In this document: positions 9,013 to 17,069 of the stretch, in pieces
Numbering within the stretch: the first letter of the stretch is position 1
How the letters are laid out: the number at the start of each line of letters is the position of its first letter
Source: Streptomyces sp. Go-475
GTDB taxonomy: Bacteria; Actinomycetota; Actinomycetes; Streptomycetales; Streptomycetaceae
Direction of reading: 5' to 3'
DNA: 64,000 nucleotides
NCBI RefSeq assembly: GCF_003330845.1
Contig: NZ_CP026121.1
Span: 4,259,501 to 4,323,500, forward strand
Made by a program: the position numbers and the translations under genes
The notes under the pieces: generated by a model
What the model was told of the DNA's origin: nothing
The model's input: the letters and a program-made list of their open reading frames with translations, nothing else
Databases searched by the model: none

Positions 9013-9738
9013 ATGGCGGACCGCGCCGAGCACAGCGGTGCAAGTGATCAGGACCTCCTCGCCCGGCATGTCGAGGGCGACCCCGACGCCTTCGGTGAGA
9101 TCGTGCGGCGGCACCGCGACCGGCTCTGGGCCGTCGCCCTGCGGACGCTGGGGGACCGCGAGGAGGCCGCTGACGCGGTGCAGGACGCCCTCGTCTCCGC
9201 CTACCGGGCCGCCCACACCTTCCGGGGCCAGTCGGCCGTCACAACCTGGCTGCACCGGATCACGGTGAACGCCTGCCTGGACCGCGCCCGCAAGGTGGCC
9301 TCCCGCAAGACGTCTCCGGTCGACGACACCGAGCGCCTGGAGCAGCTGCTGGAGCCGCACGAGTCGGCCTCGGCCCCCGCCGAGCGCCACGATCTCCACC
9401 GGCAGCTCATCGAAGCCCTGGGCACCCTGCCGGCGGACCAGCGCGCGGCGCTCGTCCTGGTGGACATGCAGGGCTACCCGGTCGCCGAGGCGGCCCGCAT
9501 CCTCGATGTGCCGACCGGCACGGTGAAGAGCCGGTGCGCACGCGGCAGAGCCAGACTCCTGCCGCTGCTCACCCATCTCCGGCCGGATGGCACCGTCGGG
9601 GAGAAGAAGCCGGGCGGGGAACGGAACCGGACGCAGGGGCCGACCGTCCCACCCGCAGCGGGACCACAGCGAGCGGAACCACCCGAGACAGGACCGAGCG
9701 ACCCAGCGGCAGTGAAGGGCGGAGGTGGACGAGCGTGA
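9013..9738 (+). CDS. sigM: ECF sigma factor, SigM-like
   Basis: A 241-residue group-4 sigma factor. Region 2 lies at about 20-95 (FGEIVRRHRDRLWAVALRTL, then EEAADAVQDALVSAYR). Region 4 is near 138-188 (LPADQRAALVLVDMQGYPVAEAA, VPTGTVKSRCARGRARL). The Arg/Pro/Gly-rich tail after residue 190 is longer than usual. The start ATG follows GAAGGGGG. The last bases overlap the anti-sigma gene by 4 bp (GTGA), implying translational coupling. Order with trxB/trxA matches the mycobacterial sigM locus, which is the basis for the name. Targets cannot be read from this window. Confidence 0.85.
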   Translation: MADRAEHSGASDQDLLARHVEGDPDAFGEIVRRHRDRLWAVALRTLGDREEAADAVQDALVSAYRAAHTFRGQSAVTTWLHRITVNACLDRARKVASRKTSPVDDTERLEQLLEPHESASAPAERHDLHRQLIEALGTLPADQRAALVLVDMQGYPVAEAARILDVPTGTVKSRCARGRARLLPLLTHLRPDGTVGEKKPGGERNRTQGPTVPPAAGPQRAEPPETGPSDPAAVKGGGGRA

Positions 9739-10670
9739 CGTCGACAACAGACATGGCCGGGCACCCGGACGTCGCGGAGATCTCCGACCTCGCCGAGGGC
9801 CTCCTCCCACCGTCCCGGACCACCGACGTACGCCGGCACCTGGAGGAGTGCGAGCTCTGCGCGGATGTCTACGCCTCCCTGGAGGAGATCCGCGGGCTGC
9901 TCGGCACCCTGCCGGGCCCGCCGCGCATGCCCGCCGATGTCGCGGGCCGTATCGATGCCGCTCTCGCCGCCGAGGCCCTGCTGAACGCCATAGAGCCGGA
10001 TTCCGCGGAGAGCGGTGTCCCGGTGAGCACTTCACTTGACGGGCCCGAGCACGACAGCGGTGCGCATGTTTCACGTGAAACATCGACGCCCGCCGATCGC
10101 CCCGCTGACCGGCCCGCCGGTCGCCCGCGCTCTTCCACCACCGGCCCGGGCCGCAAGGACCGTACGCGGAACGGTCGCCGCAGGATCGCCGTGCTGGGGA
10201 CCGTCTTCACGGTCGCCGCCCTGGGACTGGGCTCCGTCCTGCTGTCGTCACTCGGCGACAACAAGCCGCCCCACGACAGGGCGGGCGGCCCACAGACCAC
10301 CCCCGCGGACACCTTCTCCGAGGGGAAGCTGCAGAAGCAGGTCACCGATCTTCTGGCCGAGAGCAAGACCGAGGGCGGCGGCTCCCGTACCCCCATGGGC
10401 GCCGCGACGGCCCCCGGCACCAACCACCCCAAGGCCGCCCAGGACGTCGTGGTGCCCGGCTGCGTCCGCGACGGCATCCAGCGCGACGACGCCGCCCTCG
10501 CCGTCGAGAACGGCAGGTATCAGGGGAAGAAGGCCATGCTCGTGCTGCTCCGCGATGCCGACGACGCCAACCGGGTCACGGCCTACATCGTCGACGCGAC
10601 CTGTGTGGATCCCCAGGCGTCCACCACCCGCGGCAAGATCCTCCTGGAGCGCTCCTACCCGTCCTCCTGA
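9735..10670 (+). CDS. Zinc-binding anti-sigma factor, cognate of SigM
   Basis: A 311-residue membrane protein whose GTG overlaps the sigM stop codon; GGAGG lies about 11 bases upstream. The N-terminus has a ZAS-type metal motif HLEECELC (H35, C39, C42). A hydrophobic segment at ~149-172 (IAVLGTVFTVAALGLGSVLL) anchors it, leaving a C-terminal domain outside. Coupling to sigM indicates it holds that sigma factor inactive. A perfect parS is embedded in the cytoplasmic linker, coding V112-S-R-E-T116. The corresponding mycobacterial position is the SigM anti-sigma factor Rv3912. Confidence 0.8.
   Translation: MTSTTDMAGHPDVAEISDLAEGLLPPSRTTDVRRHLEECELCADVYASLEEIRGLLGTLPGPPRMPADVAGRIDAALAAEALLNAIEPDSAESGVPVSTSLDGPEHDSGAHVSRETSTPADRPADRPAGRPRSSTTGPGRKDRTRNGRRRIAVLGTVFTVAALGLGSVLLSSLGDNKPPHDRAGGPQTTPADTFSEGKLQKQVTDLLAESKTEGGGSRTPMGAATAPGTNHPKAAQDVVVPGCVRDGIQRDDAALAVENGRYQGKKAMLVLLRDADDANRVTAYIVDATCVDPQASTTRGKILLERSYPSS
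10068..10081. other. parS: parS centromere site 3, inside the anti-sigma gene
   Basis: Perfect GTTTCACGTGAAAC, flanked by CAT/ATC. It is read in frame as VSRET in a linker of low sequence constraint. Confidence 0.92.
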
Positions 10671-10762
10671 GTGAGGGCTTCCTTTCCGGCGTCCTCTCCG
10701 CTTCGCCTTCTCCCTGTGTGGCATCCGGCACGGATCCGCATCTCCGTGTGCCCGGACACAGT

Positions 10763-10790
10763 GGGAATGCGCGCCCCTTAGGATCCGTTG
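10763..10790 (+). promoter_or_regulatory. SigR-type promoter of trxBA
   Basis: GGGAAT at 10763-10768 and GTTG at 10787-10790, separated by exactly 18 bp. This is the known consensus of the Streptomyces thiol-stress sigma factor SigR, 70 bp upstream of the trxB start. trxBA is a classical SigR target in S. coelicolor, so disulphide stress should induce this operon. Confidence 0.85.
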
Positions 10791-10860
10791 GGTGGGGTGA
10801 GAGTTCCGAGAGAAGCTCCCACCGGTCGAACGACGCAGAGCAGAGACGAGGAAACAAGCC

Positions 10861-11829
10861 GTGAGCGACGTCCGTAACGTGATCATCATCGGCTCCGGGC
10901 CCGCCGGCTACACGGCGGCGCTCTACACCGCGCGCGCGTCGCTGAAGCCACTGGTGTTCGAGGGCGCCGTCACCGCCGGTGGCGCGCTCATGAACACCAC
11001 CGAGGTGGAGAACTTCCCCGGCTTCCAGGACGGCATCATGGGCCCCGAGCTCATGGACAACATGCGCGCCCAGTCGGAGCGCTTCGGAGCCGAGCTCGTC
11101 CCGGACGACGTGGTGGCCGTCGACCTGACCGGTGAGATCAAGACCGTCACGGACACGGCCGGCACCGTCCACCGGGCCAAGGCCGTCATCGTCGCCACCG
11201 GCTCGCAGCACCGCAAGCTCGGTCTGCCGAACGAGGACGCGCTGTCCGGCCGGGGCGTGTCCTGGTGCGCCACCTGTGACGGGTTCTTCTTCAAGGACCA
11301 GGACATCGCCGTCATCGGTGGCGGCGACACCGCGATGGAGGAGGCCACCTTCCTTTCGCGGTTCGCGAAGTCCGTGACCGTCGTCCACCGCCGCGACACC
11401 CTGCGCGCCTCGAAGGCCATGCAGGAGCGCGCCTTCGCCGACCCGAAGATCTCGTTCGTGTGGGACAGCGAGGTCGCCGAGATCCAGGGCGACCCGAAGC
11501 TCTCGGGCCTGAAGCTGCGCAACATCAAGACCGGCGAGCTTTCGGACCTGGCGGTGACCGGTCTGTTCATCGCCATCGGCCACGACCCCCGCACCGAGCT
11601 CTTCAAGGGTCAGCTCGACCTGGACGAAGAGGGCTACCTGAAGGTGGACGCGCCCTCGACGCGCACCAACCTGACCGGTGTCTTCGGTGCCGGCGACGTG
11701 GTGGACCACACCTACCGTCAGGCGATCACCGCGGCCGGCACCGGCTGCTCCGCCGCTCTCGACGCCGAGCGCTACCTCGCCGCCCTCGCGGACGAGGAGC
11801 AGCCCGAGCCCGAGAAGACCGCTGTCTGA
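10861..11829 (+). CDS. trxB: Thioredoxin reductase
   Basis: NADPH-dependent flavoprotein that reduces thioredoxin in the cytoplasm. Length 322 residues, typical of the low-Mr bacterial enzyme. FAD-binding [16 protein letters not shown] lies near the N-terminus. The redox-active pair is in WCATCDGF (C136, C139). The NADPH-binding [12 protein letters not shown] and the C-terminal FAD motif [10 protein letters not shown] are present. Start GTG, with GACGAGGAAAC upstream. It is followed 44 bp later by trxA; a SigR promoter precedes the pair. Confidence 0.97.
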   Translation: MSDVRNVIIIGSGPAGYTAALYTARASLKPLVFEGAVTAGGALMNTTEVENFPGFQDGIMGPELMDNMRAQSERFGAELVPDDVVAVDLTGEIKTVTDTAGTVHRAKAVIVATGSQHRKLGLPNEDALSGRGVSWCATCDGFFFKDQDIAVIGGGDTAMEEATFLSRFAKSVTVVHRRDTLRASKAMQERAFADPKISFVWDSEVAEIQGDPKLSGLKLRNIKTGELSDLAVTGLFIAIGHDPRTELFKGQLDLDEEGYLKVDAPSTRTNLTGVFGAGDVVDHTYRQAITAAGTGCSAALDAERYLAALADEEQPEPEKTAV

Positions 11830-11873
11830 CCTCTCCCTACCCGCCCCACGCACCAACAATTAAGGAGCCCGCC

Positions 11874-12206
11874 GTGGCCGGCACCCTGAAGAATGTGACC
11901 GACGACTCCTTCGAGCAGGACGTCCTCAAGAGCGACAAGCCCGTCCTCGTGGACTTCTGGGCCGCCTGGTGCGGTCCCTGCCGCCAGATCGCGCCGTCCC
12001 TCGAGGCGATCGCCTCCGAGTACGGCGACAAGATCGAGGTCGTCAAGCTGAACATCGACGAGAACCCGGGTACGGCCGCCAAGTACGGCGTCATGTCCAT
12101 CCCGACCCTGAACGTCTACCAGGGCGGCGAGGTCGCCAAGACCATCGTGGGCGCGAAGCCGAAGGCCGCGATCGTTCGCGACCTCGAGGAGTTCATCGCC
12201 GAGTAA
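11874..12206 (+). CDS. trxA: Thioredoxin
   Basis: A 110-residue cytoplasmic disulphide reductase with the canonical active site WCGPC (C33, C36) in VLVDFWAAWCGPCRQIAP and the cis-proline motif SIPTLNVY. The start is GTG with TAAGGAG 7 bases upstream; a longer open frame exists but is not plausible. It is the substrate of the adjacent TrxB and is co-transcribed from the SigR promoter. A strong hairpin terminator and a parS site follow. Confidence 0.97.
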   Translation: MAGTLKNVTDDSFEQDVLKSDKPVLVDFWAAWCGPCRQIAPSLEAIASEYGDKIEVVKLNIDENPGTAAKYGVMSIPTLNVYQGGEVAKTIVGAKPKAAIVRDLEEFIAE

Positions 12207-12236
12207 GGCGGCTGAGCCGTCGCACCGGCGGTGCAT

Positions 12237-12250
12237 GTTTCACGTGAAAC
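12237..12250. other. parS: parS centromere site 4, trxA downstream region
   Basis: Perfect GTTTCACGTGAAAC, intergenic, directly abutting the trxA terminator hairpin that begins at 12251. Confidence 0.93.
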
Positions 12251-12286
12251 ACGAATGGGCCAACCCGGAAGGGTTGGCCCATTCGT
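12251..12286. terminator. Rho-independent terminator after trxA
   Basis: A perfect 16-bp stem (ACGAATGGGCCAACCC) closed by a GGAA tetraloop and followed by TTT. It sits between convergent trxA and the GNAT gene, so it can serve both directions. Confidence 0.85.
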
Positions 12287-12323
12287 TTGACTGTTGTCCT
12301 GCTCCAGAGTGGCTCATGTTCCG

Positions 12324-12941
12324 CTACAGCGGTCGGAGCGCCGGCTCCTTCTGCACGGCTCCCAGGAGCCGGTCCAGCGCCATCTCGACGTCCTCCTTCC
12401 AGGAGAGCGTCGATCTCAGTTCCAGTCTCAGCCGGGGATGGGTGGGGTGTTGTCGGACCGTCTTGAAGCCCACCGCCAGGAGATGGTCGGCGGGCAGCAC
12501 ACAGGCCGGTTCCTTCCAGCGCGCGTCTCCGAACGCCTCGATCGCTTTGAAGCCACGCCGCAGCAGATCCTTCGCGACCGTCTGGACCATCACGCGGCCC
12601 AGCCCCTGCCCCTGGTAGCCCGGCAGGATGAACGCGGTCATCAGCTGGACCGCGTCAGGGGAGACGGGACTCGTGGGAAACGCCGTGGAGCGGGGCACAT
12701 AGGCGGGAGGGGCGTACAGCACGAAGCCCACCGGCACCTCGTCGACATAGACCACCCGACCGCAGGACCCCCAGTCCAACAGGACCGCCGAGATCCAGGC
12801 CTCCTTCTCCAGCGCCGGCGTGCCCGCCTTTACCGCGGCCTCACCGCTGACGGGGTCGAGCTCCCAGAAGACACACGTGCGACAGCGTTTGGGGAGGTCC
12901 TGAAGGTTGTCCAGCGTGAGCGGTACGAGCCGACGCCCCAT
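12324..12941 (-). CDS. GNAT family N-acetyltransferase
   Basis: A 205-residue protein with the acetyl-CoA-binding motif A as GYQGQGLGRVMVQ, preceded by the beta-4 strand VQLMTAFILP. The N-terminal part contains RCRTCVFWE and an aromatic core (EKEAWISAVLLDWGS) seen in Streptomyces homologues of this locus. The substrate is unknown. It occupies the slot between trxA and parB where mycobacteria carry cwlM. ATG start with GAGGAAC upstream; its 5' end overlaps a possible small reading frame. Confidence 0.8.
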   Translation of the reverse strand: MGRRLVPLTLDNLQDLPKRCRTCVFWELDPVSGEAAVKAGTPALEKEAWISAVLLDWGSCGRVVYVDEVPVGFVLYAPPAYVPRSTAFPTSPVSPDAVQLMTAFILPGYQGQGLGRVMVQTVAKDLLRRGFKAIEAFGDARWKEPACVLPADHLLAVGFKTVRQHPTHPRLRLELRSTLSWKEDVEMALDRLLGAVQKEPALRPL

Positions 12942-13087
12942 GAAGGCTGTTCCTCGCTTCCTTCGCCCGCCGCATCGCAGGCGGCTGTCAGAGCGCTCCG
13001 TTCCCTGAGGAGACTGCCGATGAACCCACCGACGGCTCCCAGCCCCAGACCGGCGCTCACCAGTCCGGTGCGGCTCATCGTTCGCAT
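12830..13087 (-). CDS. Possible small membrane protein upstream of the GNAT gene
   Basis: An 85-residue frame with an excellent ribosome site (GGAGGCAGGGG just before the ATG) and a hydrophobic N-terminus (TGLVSAGLGLGAVGGFIGSLL). Its C-terminal third overlaps the start of the acetyltransferase in another frame, which is unusual. It could be a translated leader coupled to the acetyltransferase or a genuine small protein. No family is recognised. Confidence 0.4.
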   Translation of the reverse strand: MRTMSRTGLVSAGLGLGAVGGFIGSLLRERSALTAACDAAGEGSEEQPSWGVGSYRSRWTTFRTSPNAVARVSSGSSTPSAVRPR

Positions 13088-13184
13088 GGCCCCTGCCTCC
13101 GTCTCAGAGGTGCTCCGGGTGGTCGCGCCCTACCCGAACGCATCGTATCCACGATGCGATTCCATCGATACCGCCAGAAAGGAA

Positions 13185-13227
13185 AGAGCGGGCCACGTTC
13201 CGGTACACACCGGACACGGCCCGCTCT
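13185..13227 (-). terminator. Hairpin terminator downstream of parB
   Basis: A 10-bp perfect outer stem AGAGCGGGCC/GGCCCGCTCT with an inner CCGGT-ACAC-ACCGG hairpin, starting 34 bp after the parB stop codon. Confidence 0.7.
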
Positions 13228-13260
13228 GTCGGATGCGCAGTCGAGGCTCCAGCCGGAGGC

Positions 13261-14361
13261 TCAGGACTCGCTCTCCTCCGAGTCGCCCTCCGCGAGGCTC
13301 TTCTGCAGGACCGGGCCCTCGCCCGGCGCGAGAGACCCGAGGATCCGCTCAAGGTCCTCCATGGAGGCGAACTCGACGGTGATCTTCCCCTTCTTCTGCC
13401 CCAGGTCGACCTTCACCCGCGTCTCGAACCGGTCCGAGAGCCGCGTGGCGAGTTCGGACAGCGCCGGAGAGACCCGGGCACCGGCCCGAGGGCCCTTGGG
13501 CCGCTGAGCCTTCTGCGGCCGCGACCCCATCAGGGTCACGATTTCCTCCACCGCCCGCACCGAGAGCCCCTCGGCCACAATGCGGTGGGCCAGCCTGTCC
13601 TGCTCCTCCGAGTCCTCCACGGACAGCAGCGCCCGCGCATGACCGGCGGAGAGCACTCCGGCGGCGACCCGGCGCTGCACGGCCGGCGAGAGCTTCAGCA
13701 GACGCAGTGTGTTGGAGACCTGCGGACGGGAACGGCCGATGCGGTCCGCCAGCTGGTCATGCGTGCAGTTGAAGTCCCTGAGCAACTGGTCGTAGGCGGC
13801 TGCCTCTTCCAGGGGGTTCAGCTGCGCGCGGTGCAGGTTCTCCAGCAGAGCGTCCAGGAGGAGCTTCTCGTCCTCCGTGGCCCGCACGATCGCCGGGATC
13901 GCCTCCAGCCCCGCCTCACGGCAGGCACGCCAGCGGCGCTCGCCCATGATGAGCTCGTAGCGGCCGGAACCCACCTGCCGCACTACGACCGGCTGGAGGA
14001 GCCCCACTTCCTTGATGGAGGTGATGAGTTCGGCGAGCGCGTCCTCGTCGAAGACCTCACGCGGCTGCCGCGGGTTCGGCTTGATGGAGTCGAGGGGGAT
14101 CTCGGCGAAGTGCGCACCGATGGGCGCCGCAGGCGCGGCGGGAGCGCTGGGCTGCGCCGGCTCCTCTGTTTCACGTGAAACAGTCGGCAGAGTCGTCACC
14201 TTCGCTGCGGCGACCCCGCGGTCGTTCGGCAGCACGGGCACGGCCGCGGGGGATGTGGGAGCAGCGCTCCCCGCGGCTGCCTGGGCCACCGACTTCTCCG
14301 TCGGTGCAGCAGGGATCAGTGCGCCGAGACCACGGCCCAGCCCCCTCCGTCGCTCGCTCAC
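13261..14361 (-). CDS. parB: Chromosome partitioning protein ParB
   Basis: Centromere-binding CTP-dependent clamp that loads on parS and organises the origin region. The 366-residue protein has the N-terminal ParA-contact motif [13 protein letters not shown]. The CTP/parS box is at GERRWRA (140-146), with NPRQPRE (96-102) upstream. A helix-turn-helix for parS contact lies at about 200-221 ([20 protein letters not shown]), and the C-terminus is a dimer domain. Start GTG overlaps the parA stop (GTGA), so the two are translationally coupled. A parS lies inside the gene. Confidence 0.97.
   Translation of the reverse strand: MSERRRGLGRGLGALIPAAPTEKSVAQAAAGSAAPTSPAAVPVLPNDRGVAAAKVTTLPTVSRETEEPAQPSAPAAPAAPIGAHFAEIPLDSIKPNPRQPREVFDEDALAELITSIKEVGLLQPVVVRQVGSGRYELIMGERRWRACREAGLEAIPAIVRATEDEKLLLDALLENLHRAQLNPLEEAAAYDQLLRDFNCTHDQLADRIGRSRPQVSNTLRLLKLSPAVQRRVAAGVLSAGHARALLSVEDSEEQDRLAHRIVAEGLSVRAVEEIVTLMGSRPQKAQRPKGPRAGARVSPALSELATRLSDRFETRVKVDLGQKKGKITVEFASMEDLERILGSLAPGEGPVLQKSLAEGDSEESES
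14168..14181. other. parS: parS centromere site 5, inside parB
   Basis: Perfect GTTTCACGTGAAAC, coding V61-S-R-E-T65 of ParB in the variable linker before the CTP-binding domain. Confidence 0.93.
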
Positions 14362-15434
14362 TGAATGCCCTCCACCATGCTCGGATCGTTCTGCTGTACG
14401 CCGATGTGGGCGTGCGTCGCGTCATAGCTGACGCCCACGCCCTTCAGCGCGATCTCTCGTGCCGCCTCAAGATAGGAGAGGGCACCACTCGAACCAGGAT
14501 CGTAAGTCAGTACCGTCTGCCCATAGCTCGGCGCCTCCGAGATACGGACGGATCGGGGGATGCTCGTGCGCAGCACCTCGTCGCCGAAGTGGGTGCGGAC
14601 CTCTTCCGCGACCTGGGACGCGAGCCGCGTCCGGCCGTCGTACATGGTGAGCAGGATGGTCGACACGTGCAGGCCAGGGTTGAGGTGCCCGCGCACCAAG
14701 TCGACGTTGCGCAGCAGCTGCCCCAGCCCCTCCAGCGCGTAGTACTCGCACTGGATCGGGATCAGGACCTCCTGGCCCGCCACCAGCGCGTTGACCGTCA
14801 GGAGACCGAGTGAGGGCGGGCAGTCGATGAGGATGTAGTCCAGCGGCTGCTCGTACGCCTGGATGGCGCGCTGCAGCCGACTCTCCCGTGCCACCAGGGA
14901 CACCAGCTCGATCTCCGCACCGGCGAGATCGATCGTGGCGGGGGCGCAGAAGAGGCCCTCGACATCGGGGACCGGCTGGACGACCTCGGAGAGCGGCTTG
15001 CTTTCCACCAACACGTCGTAGATGGACGGGACTTCGGCGTGATGGTCGATGCCCAGCGCGGTGGACGCATTCCCCTGCGGATCGAGGTCGACCACCAGAA
15101 CCCGGCTGCCGTGCAGCGCCAGTGACGCGGCGAGGTTGACGGTCGTCGTCGTCTTCCCCACGCCACCCTTCTGGTTGGCGACCACCATGATTCGGGTCTG
15201 CTCGGGCCGTGGCAGACCCTCGCCGGCGCGGCCTAGAGCCTCTACCGCCAGTTGGGCAGCACGACCGATGGGAGTGTCGTCCATCGGAGGCGGTGTTTCA
15301 CGTGAAACATCCGCCCCCATCGACTCGGTACGGGGACCGGGGACCGGATCGGTCATCGGTCCCGCGATGTTGGCGTCGGACCGCAAGGATTCACTCTCCT
15401 CGACTTCAGGCTCGCGATGAACAGAGCCTCCCAT
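14358..15434 (-). CDS. parA: Chromosome partitioning ATPase ParA
   Basis: A deviant-Walker ATPase that drives ParB-parS segregation and tip anchoring of origins during sporulation. With the chosen ATG (N-terminus [16 protein letters not shown]) it has 358 residues. Walker [11 protein letters not shown] is at 89-98, A' is [11 protein letters not shown], Walker [18 protein letters not shown]. The open frame runs ~133 codons further upstream through a low-similarity region. The chosen start matches the conserved actinobacterial N-terminus but has only a weak ribosome site; M27 (MTDPVPGP) is an alternative. One parS is in the coding part (VSRET, 43-47), one in the leader. Confidence 0.93.
   Translation of the reverse strand: MGGSVHREPEVEESESLRSDANIAGPMTDPVPGPRTESMGADVSRETPPPMDDTPIGRAAQLAVEALGRAGEGLPRPEQTRIMVVANQKGGVGKTTTTVNLAASLALHGSRVLVVDLDPQGNASTALGIDHHAEVPSIYDVLVESKPLSEVVQPVPDVEGLFCAPATIDLAGAEIELVSLVARESRLQRAIQAYEQPLDYILIDCPPSLGLLTVNALVAGQEVLIPIQCEYYALEGLGQLLRNVDLVRGHLNPGLHVSTILLTMYDGRTRLASQVAEEVRTHFGDEVLRTSIPRSVRISEAPSYGQTVLTYDPGSSGALSYLEAAREIALKGVGVSYDATHAHIGVQQNDPSMVEGIQ
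15295..15308. other. parS: parS centromere site 6, inside parA
   Basis: Perfect GTTTCACGTGAAAC in the 5' part of parA, read as VSRET just before the [10 protein letters not shown] linker. Confidence 0.93.
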
Positions 15435-15699
15435 GTCTTCGGGGTCGTGAACCAGTGAGGCCTGGCGTTCTGTGGAGAAATCCACCTCTGTGGACAACTC
15501 AGGTCCCTCATCGAGTGAACCGAGAGGCTTACGGTCGCGGGGTTCGGCCGCAGCGCGGCCACGACTGATGATGCCGTGCAGCAGTGAGCGACGTTTCACG
15601 TGAAACACGATGCACAGCAGCCGTGGCCGGATTGCCGCGACACTCCGGCATGCATAGGTTTGGCAGCTTGTGTGGAGTACGTCTCGTCCGCAGGACGGA
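15435..15699 (-). promoter_or_regulatory. parAB promoter/leader region
   Basis: The 265-bp interval between rsmG and the chosen parA start. It holds a parS site (15593-15606) and an open but poorly conserved in-frame extension of parA. parAB of S. coelicolor is known to have a promoter induced in sporulating hyphae; I cannot assign -10/-35 boxes with confidence here. Confidence 0.45.
15593..15606. other. parS: parS centromere site 7, parA leader
   Basis: Perfect GTTTCACGTGAAAC between rsmG and parA, upstream of the chosen parA start. Confidence 0.93.
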
Positions 15700-16416
15700 T
15701 CAGCGTCGCCGACGTGTGCGACCCGTACGAGCCGCCTTGGCCCGCTTCGCGGCGAAGCGCACGCCACCCGGGCTCTCCCCGACCTCGACCCGCACGACCG
15801 TGGACATCGGGTCGACCACGCCCTCGCCCACATGCAGGATGGAGGTCTCCACGGCCCCCAGCTTGCTGAGAGCCGTCGACGCGCTCTTCAGCTCCTCCTC
15901 GGCCGCGTCACCCTTGAGCGCGAGCATCTCCCCGTACGGCCGCAGCAGCGGGATGCCCCAGGTGGCGAGACGGTCGAGCGGCGCGACGGCTCGGGCGGTC
16001 ACGACGTGGACGGGCTGGATCTTCCCCATGACCTCCTCGGCCCGGCCGCGGACCACGGTCACATGGTCGAGGCCGAGCAGCTCCACGACCTCGGTGAGGA
16101 AGGTGGTGCGCCGGAGCAGCGGCTCCAGCAGCGTGATCTTCAGGTCTTCCCGGACCAGCGCCAGCGGAATGCCGGGCAGGCCGGCACCTGAGCCGACATC
16201 GCACACCGTCACGCCCTGCGGCACGACCTCCGAGAGCACCGCGCAGTTCAGCAGGTGCCGCTCCCACAGGCGGGGCACCTCACGCGGGCCGATGAGACCG
16301 CGCTGCACGCCCGCCTCTGCGAGCAGCTCGGCGTACCGCACCGCATCCGCGAAGCGCTCACCGAACACCTCGCGCGCCTGCTCGGGCGCGGGGGGAAGCT
16401 CCGCTGCCTCCGTCAC
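15700..16416 (-). CDS. rsmG: 16S rRNA (guanine527-N7)-methyltransferase RsmG (GidB)
   Basis: Methylates N7 of G527 in 16S rRNA; loss gives low-level streptomycin resistance. The 238-residue protein has the SAM-binding motif CDVGSGAGLPGIPLA (72-86), the following acidic strand ITLLEP, and TARAVAPLDRLATW. A basic C-terminal tail (AKRAKAARTGRTRRRR) is typical in Streptomyces. GTG start. It lies in the leftward parA-rsmG-jag-yidC block. Confidence 0.95.
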   Translation of the reverse strand: MTEAAELPPAPEQAREVFGERFADAVRYAELLAEAGVQRGLIGPREVPRLWERHLLNCAVLSEVVPQGVTVCDVGSGAGLPGIPLALVREDLKITLLEPLLRRTTFLTEVVELLGLDHVTVVRGRAEEVMGKIQPVHVVTARAVAPLDRLATWGIPLLRPYGEMLALKGDAAEEELKSASTALSKLGAVETSILHVGEGVVDPMSTVVRVEVGESPGGVRFAAKRAKAARTGRTRRRR

Positions 16417-16495
16417 GGGGGACCGTCCTTCCGTACCGTGTCAGCGCACCCAGCGCCGACACCAGAACCACCAGAACTATCAGGCTGACAAAGTT

Positions 16496-16524
16496 CGGCC
16501 CCGTCTGCGCAACAGACGGGGCCG
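16496..16524 (-). terminator. Hairpin terminator after jag
   Basis: A 12-bp perfect stem CGGCCCCGTCTG/CAGACGGGGCCG with a CGCAA loop, just past the jag stop codon. It may limit read-through into rsmG. Confidence 0.75.
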
Positions 16525-16541
16525 GGGAACGTACGGGCCGG

Positions 16542-17054
16542 TCAGGCGGGAAGCACGACGACGAAGCGCTGCGGTTCCTCGCCCTCGGACTCGCTGCGCA
16601 GGCCCGCGGCCTTGACCGCGTCGTGCACGACCTTGCGCTCGAACGGGGTCATGGGCTTCAGCTTCACGGCCTCACCGCTGCTCTTGGCCTCGGCGGCGGC
16701 CTTGGCGCCCAGCTCGGACAGCTCGGAACGCTTCCGGGCGCGGTATCCCGCGATGTCGAGCATCAGACGGCTGCGGTCACCGGTCTCGCGGTGCACGGCC
16801 AGACGGGTGAGCTCCTGGAGCGCCTCCAGCACCTCGCCGTCACGGCCGACCAGCTTCTGCAGGTCACGGCTGCCCGTGTCGCTGATGATCGAGACGGAGG
16901 CGCGGTCGGCCTCGACGTCCATGTCGATGTCGCCGTCGAGGTCGGCGATGTCGAGCAGACCCTCCAGGTAGTCCGCCGCGATCTCGCCCTCCTGCTCCAG
17001 GCGGGTCAGGGTGTCTGCACCCTCGGCAGCGGCGGAGGTGGTGCCTTCCGTCAC
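16542..17054 (-). CDS. khpB: RNA-binding protein Jag/KhpB (KH-R3H)
   Basis: A 170-residue cytoplasmic RNA-binding protein. The N-terminal acidic region is short and the Jag-N domain is lacking. A KH domain at about 70-110 shows LVGRDGEVLEALQELTRLAV. A C-terminal R3H-type segment has MTPFERKVVHDAVK. It lies 15 bp downstream of yidC, as in most bacteria, and belongs to the rpmH-rnpA-yidD-yidC-jag-rsmG set. KhpB-type proteins bind many transcripts and influence cell envelope growth in other Gram-positives; the role here is inferred. Confidence 0.92.
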   Translation of the reverse strand: MTEGTTSAAAEGADTLTRLEQEGEIAADYLEGLLDIADLDGDIDMDVEADRASVSIISDTGSRDLQKLVGRDGEVLEALQELTRLAVHRETGDRSRLMLDIAGYRARKRSELSELGAKAAAEAKSSGEAVKLKPMTPFERKVVHDAVKAAGLRSESEGEEPQRFVVVLPA

Positions 17055-17069
17055 GGGATGGACTCCTTC

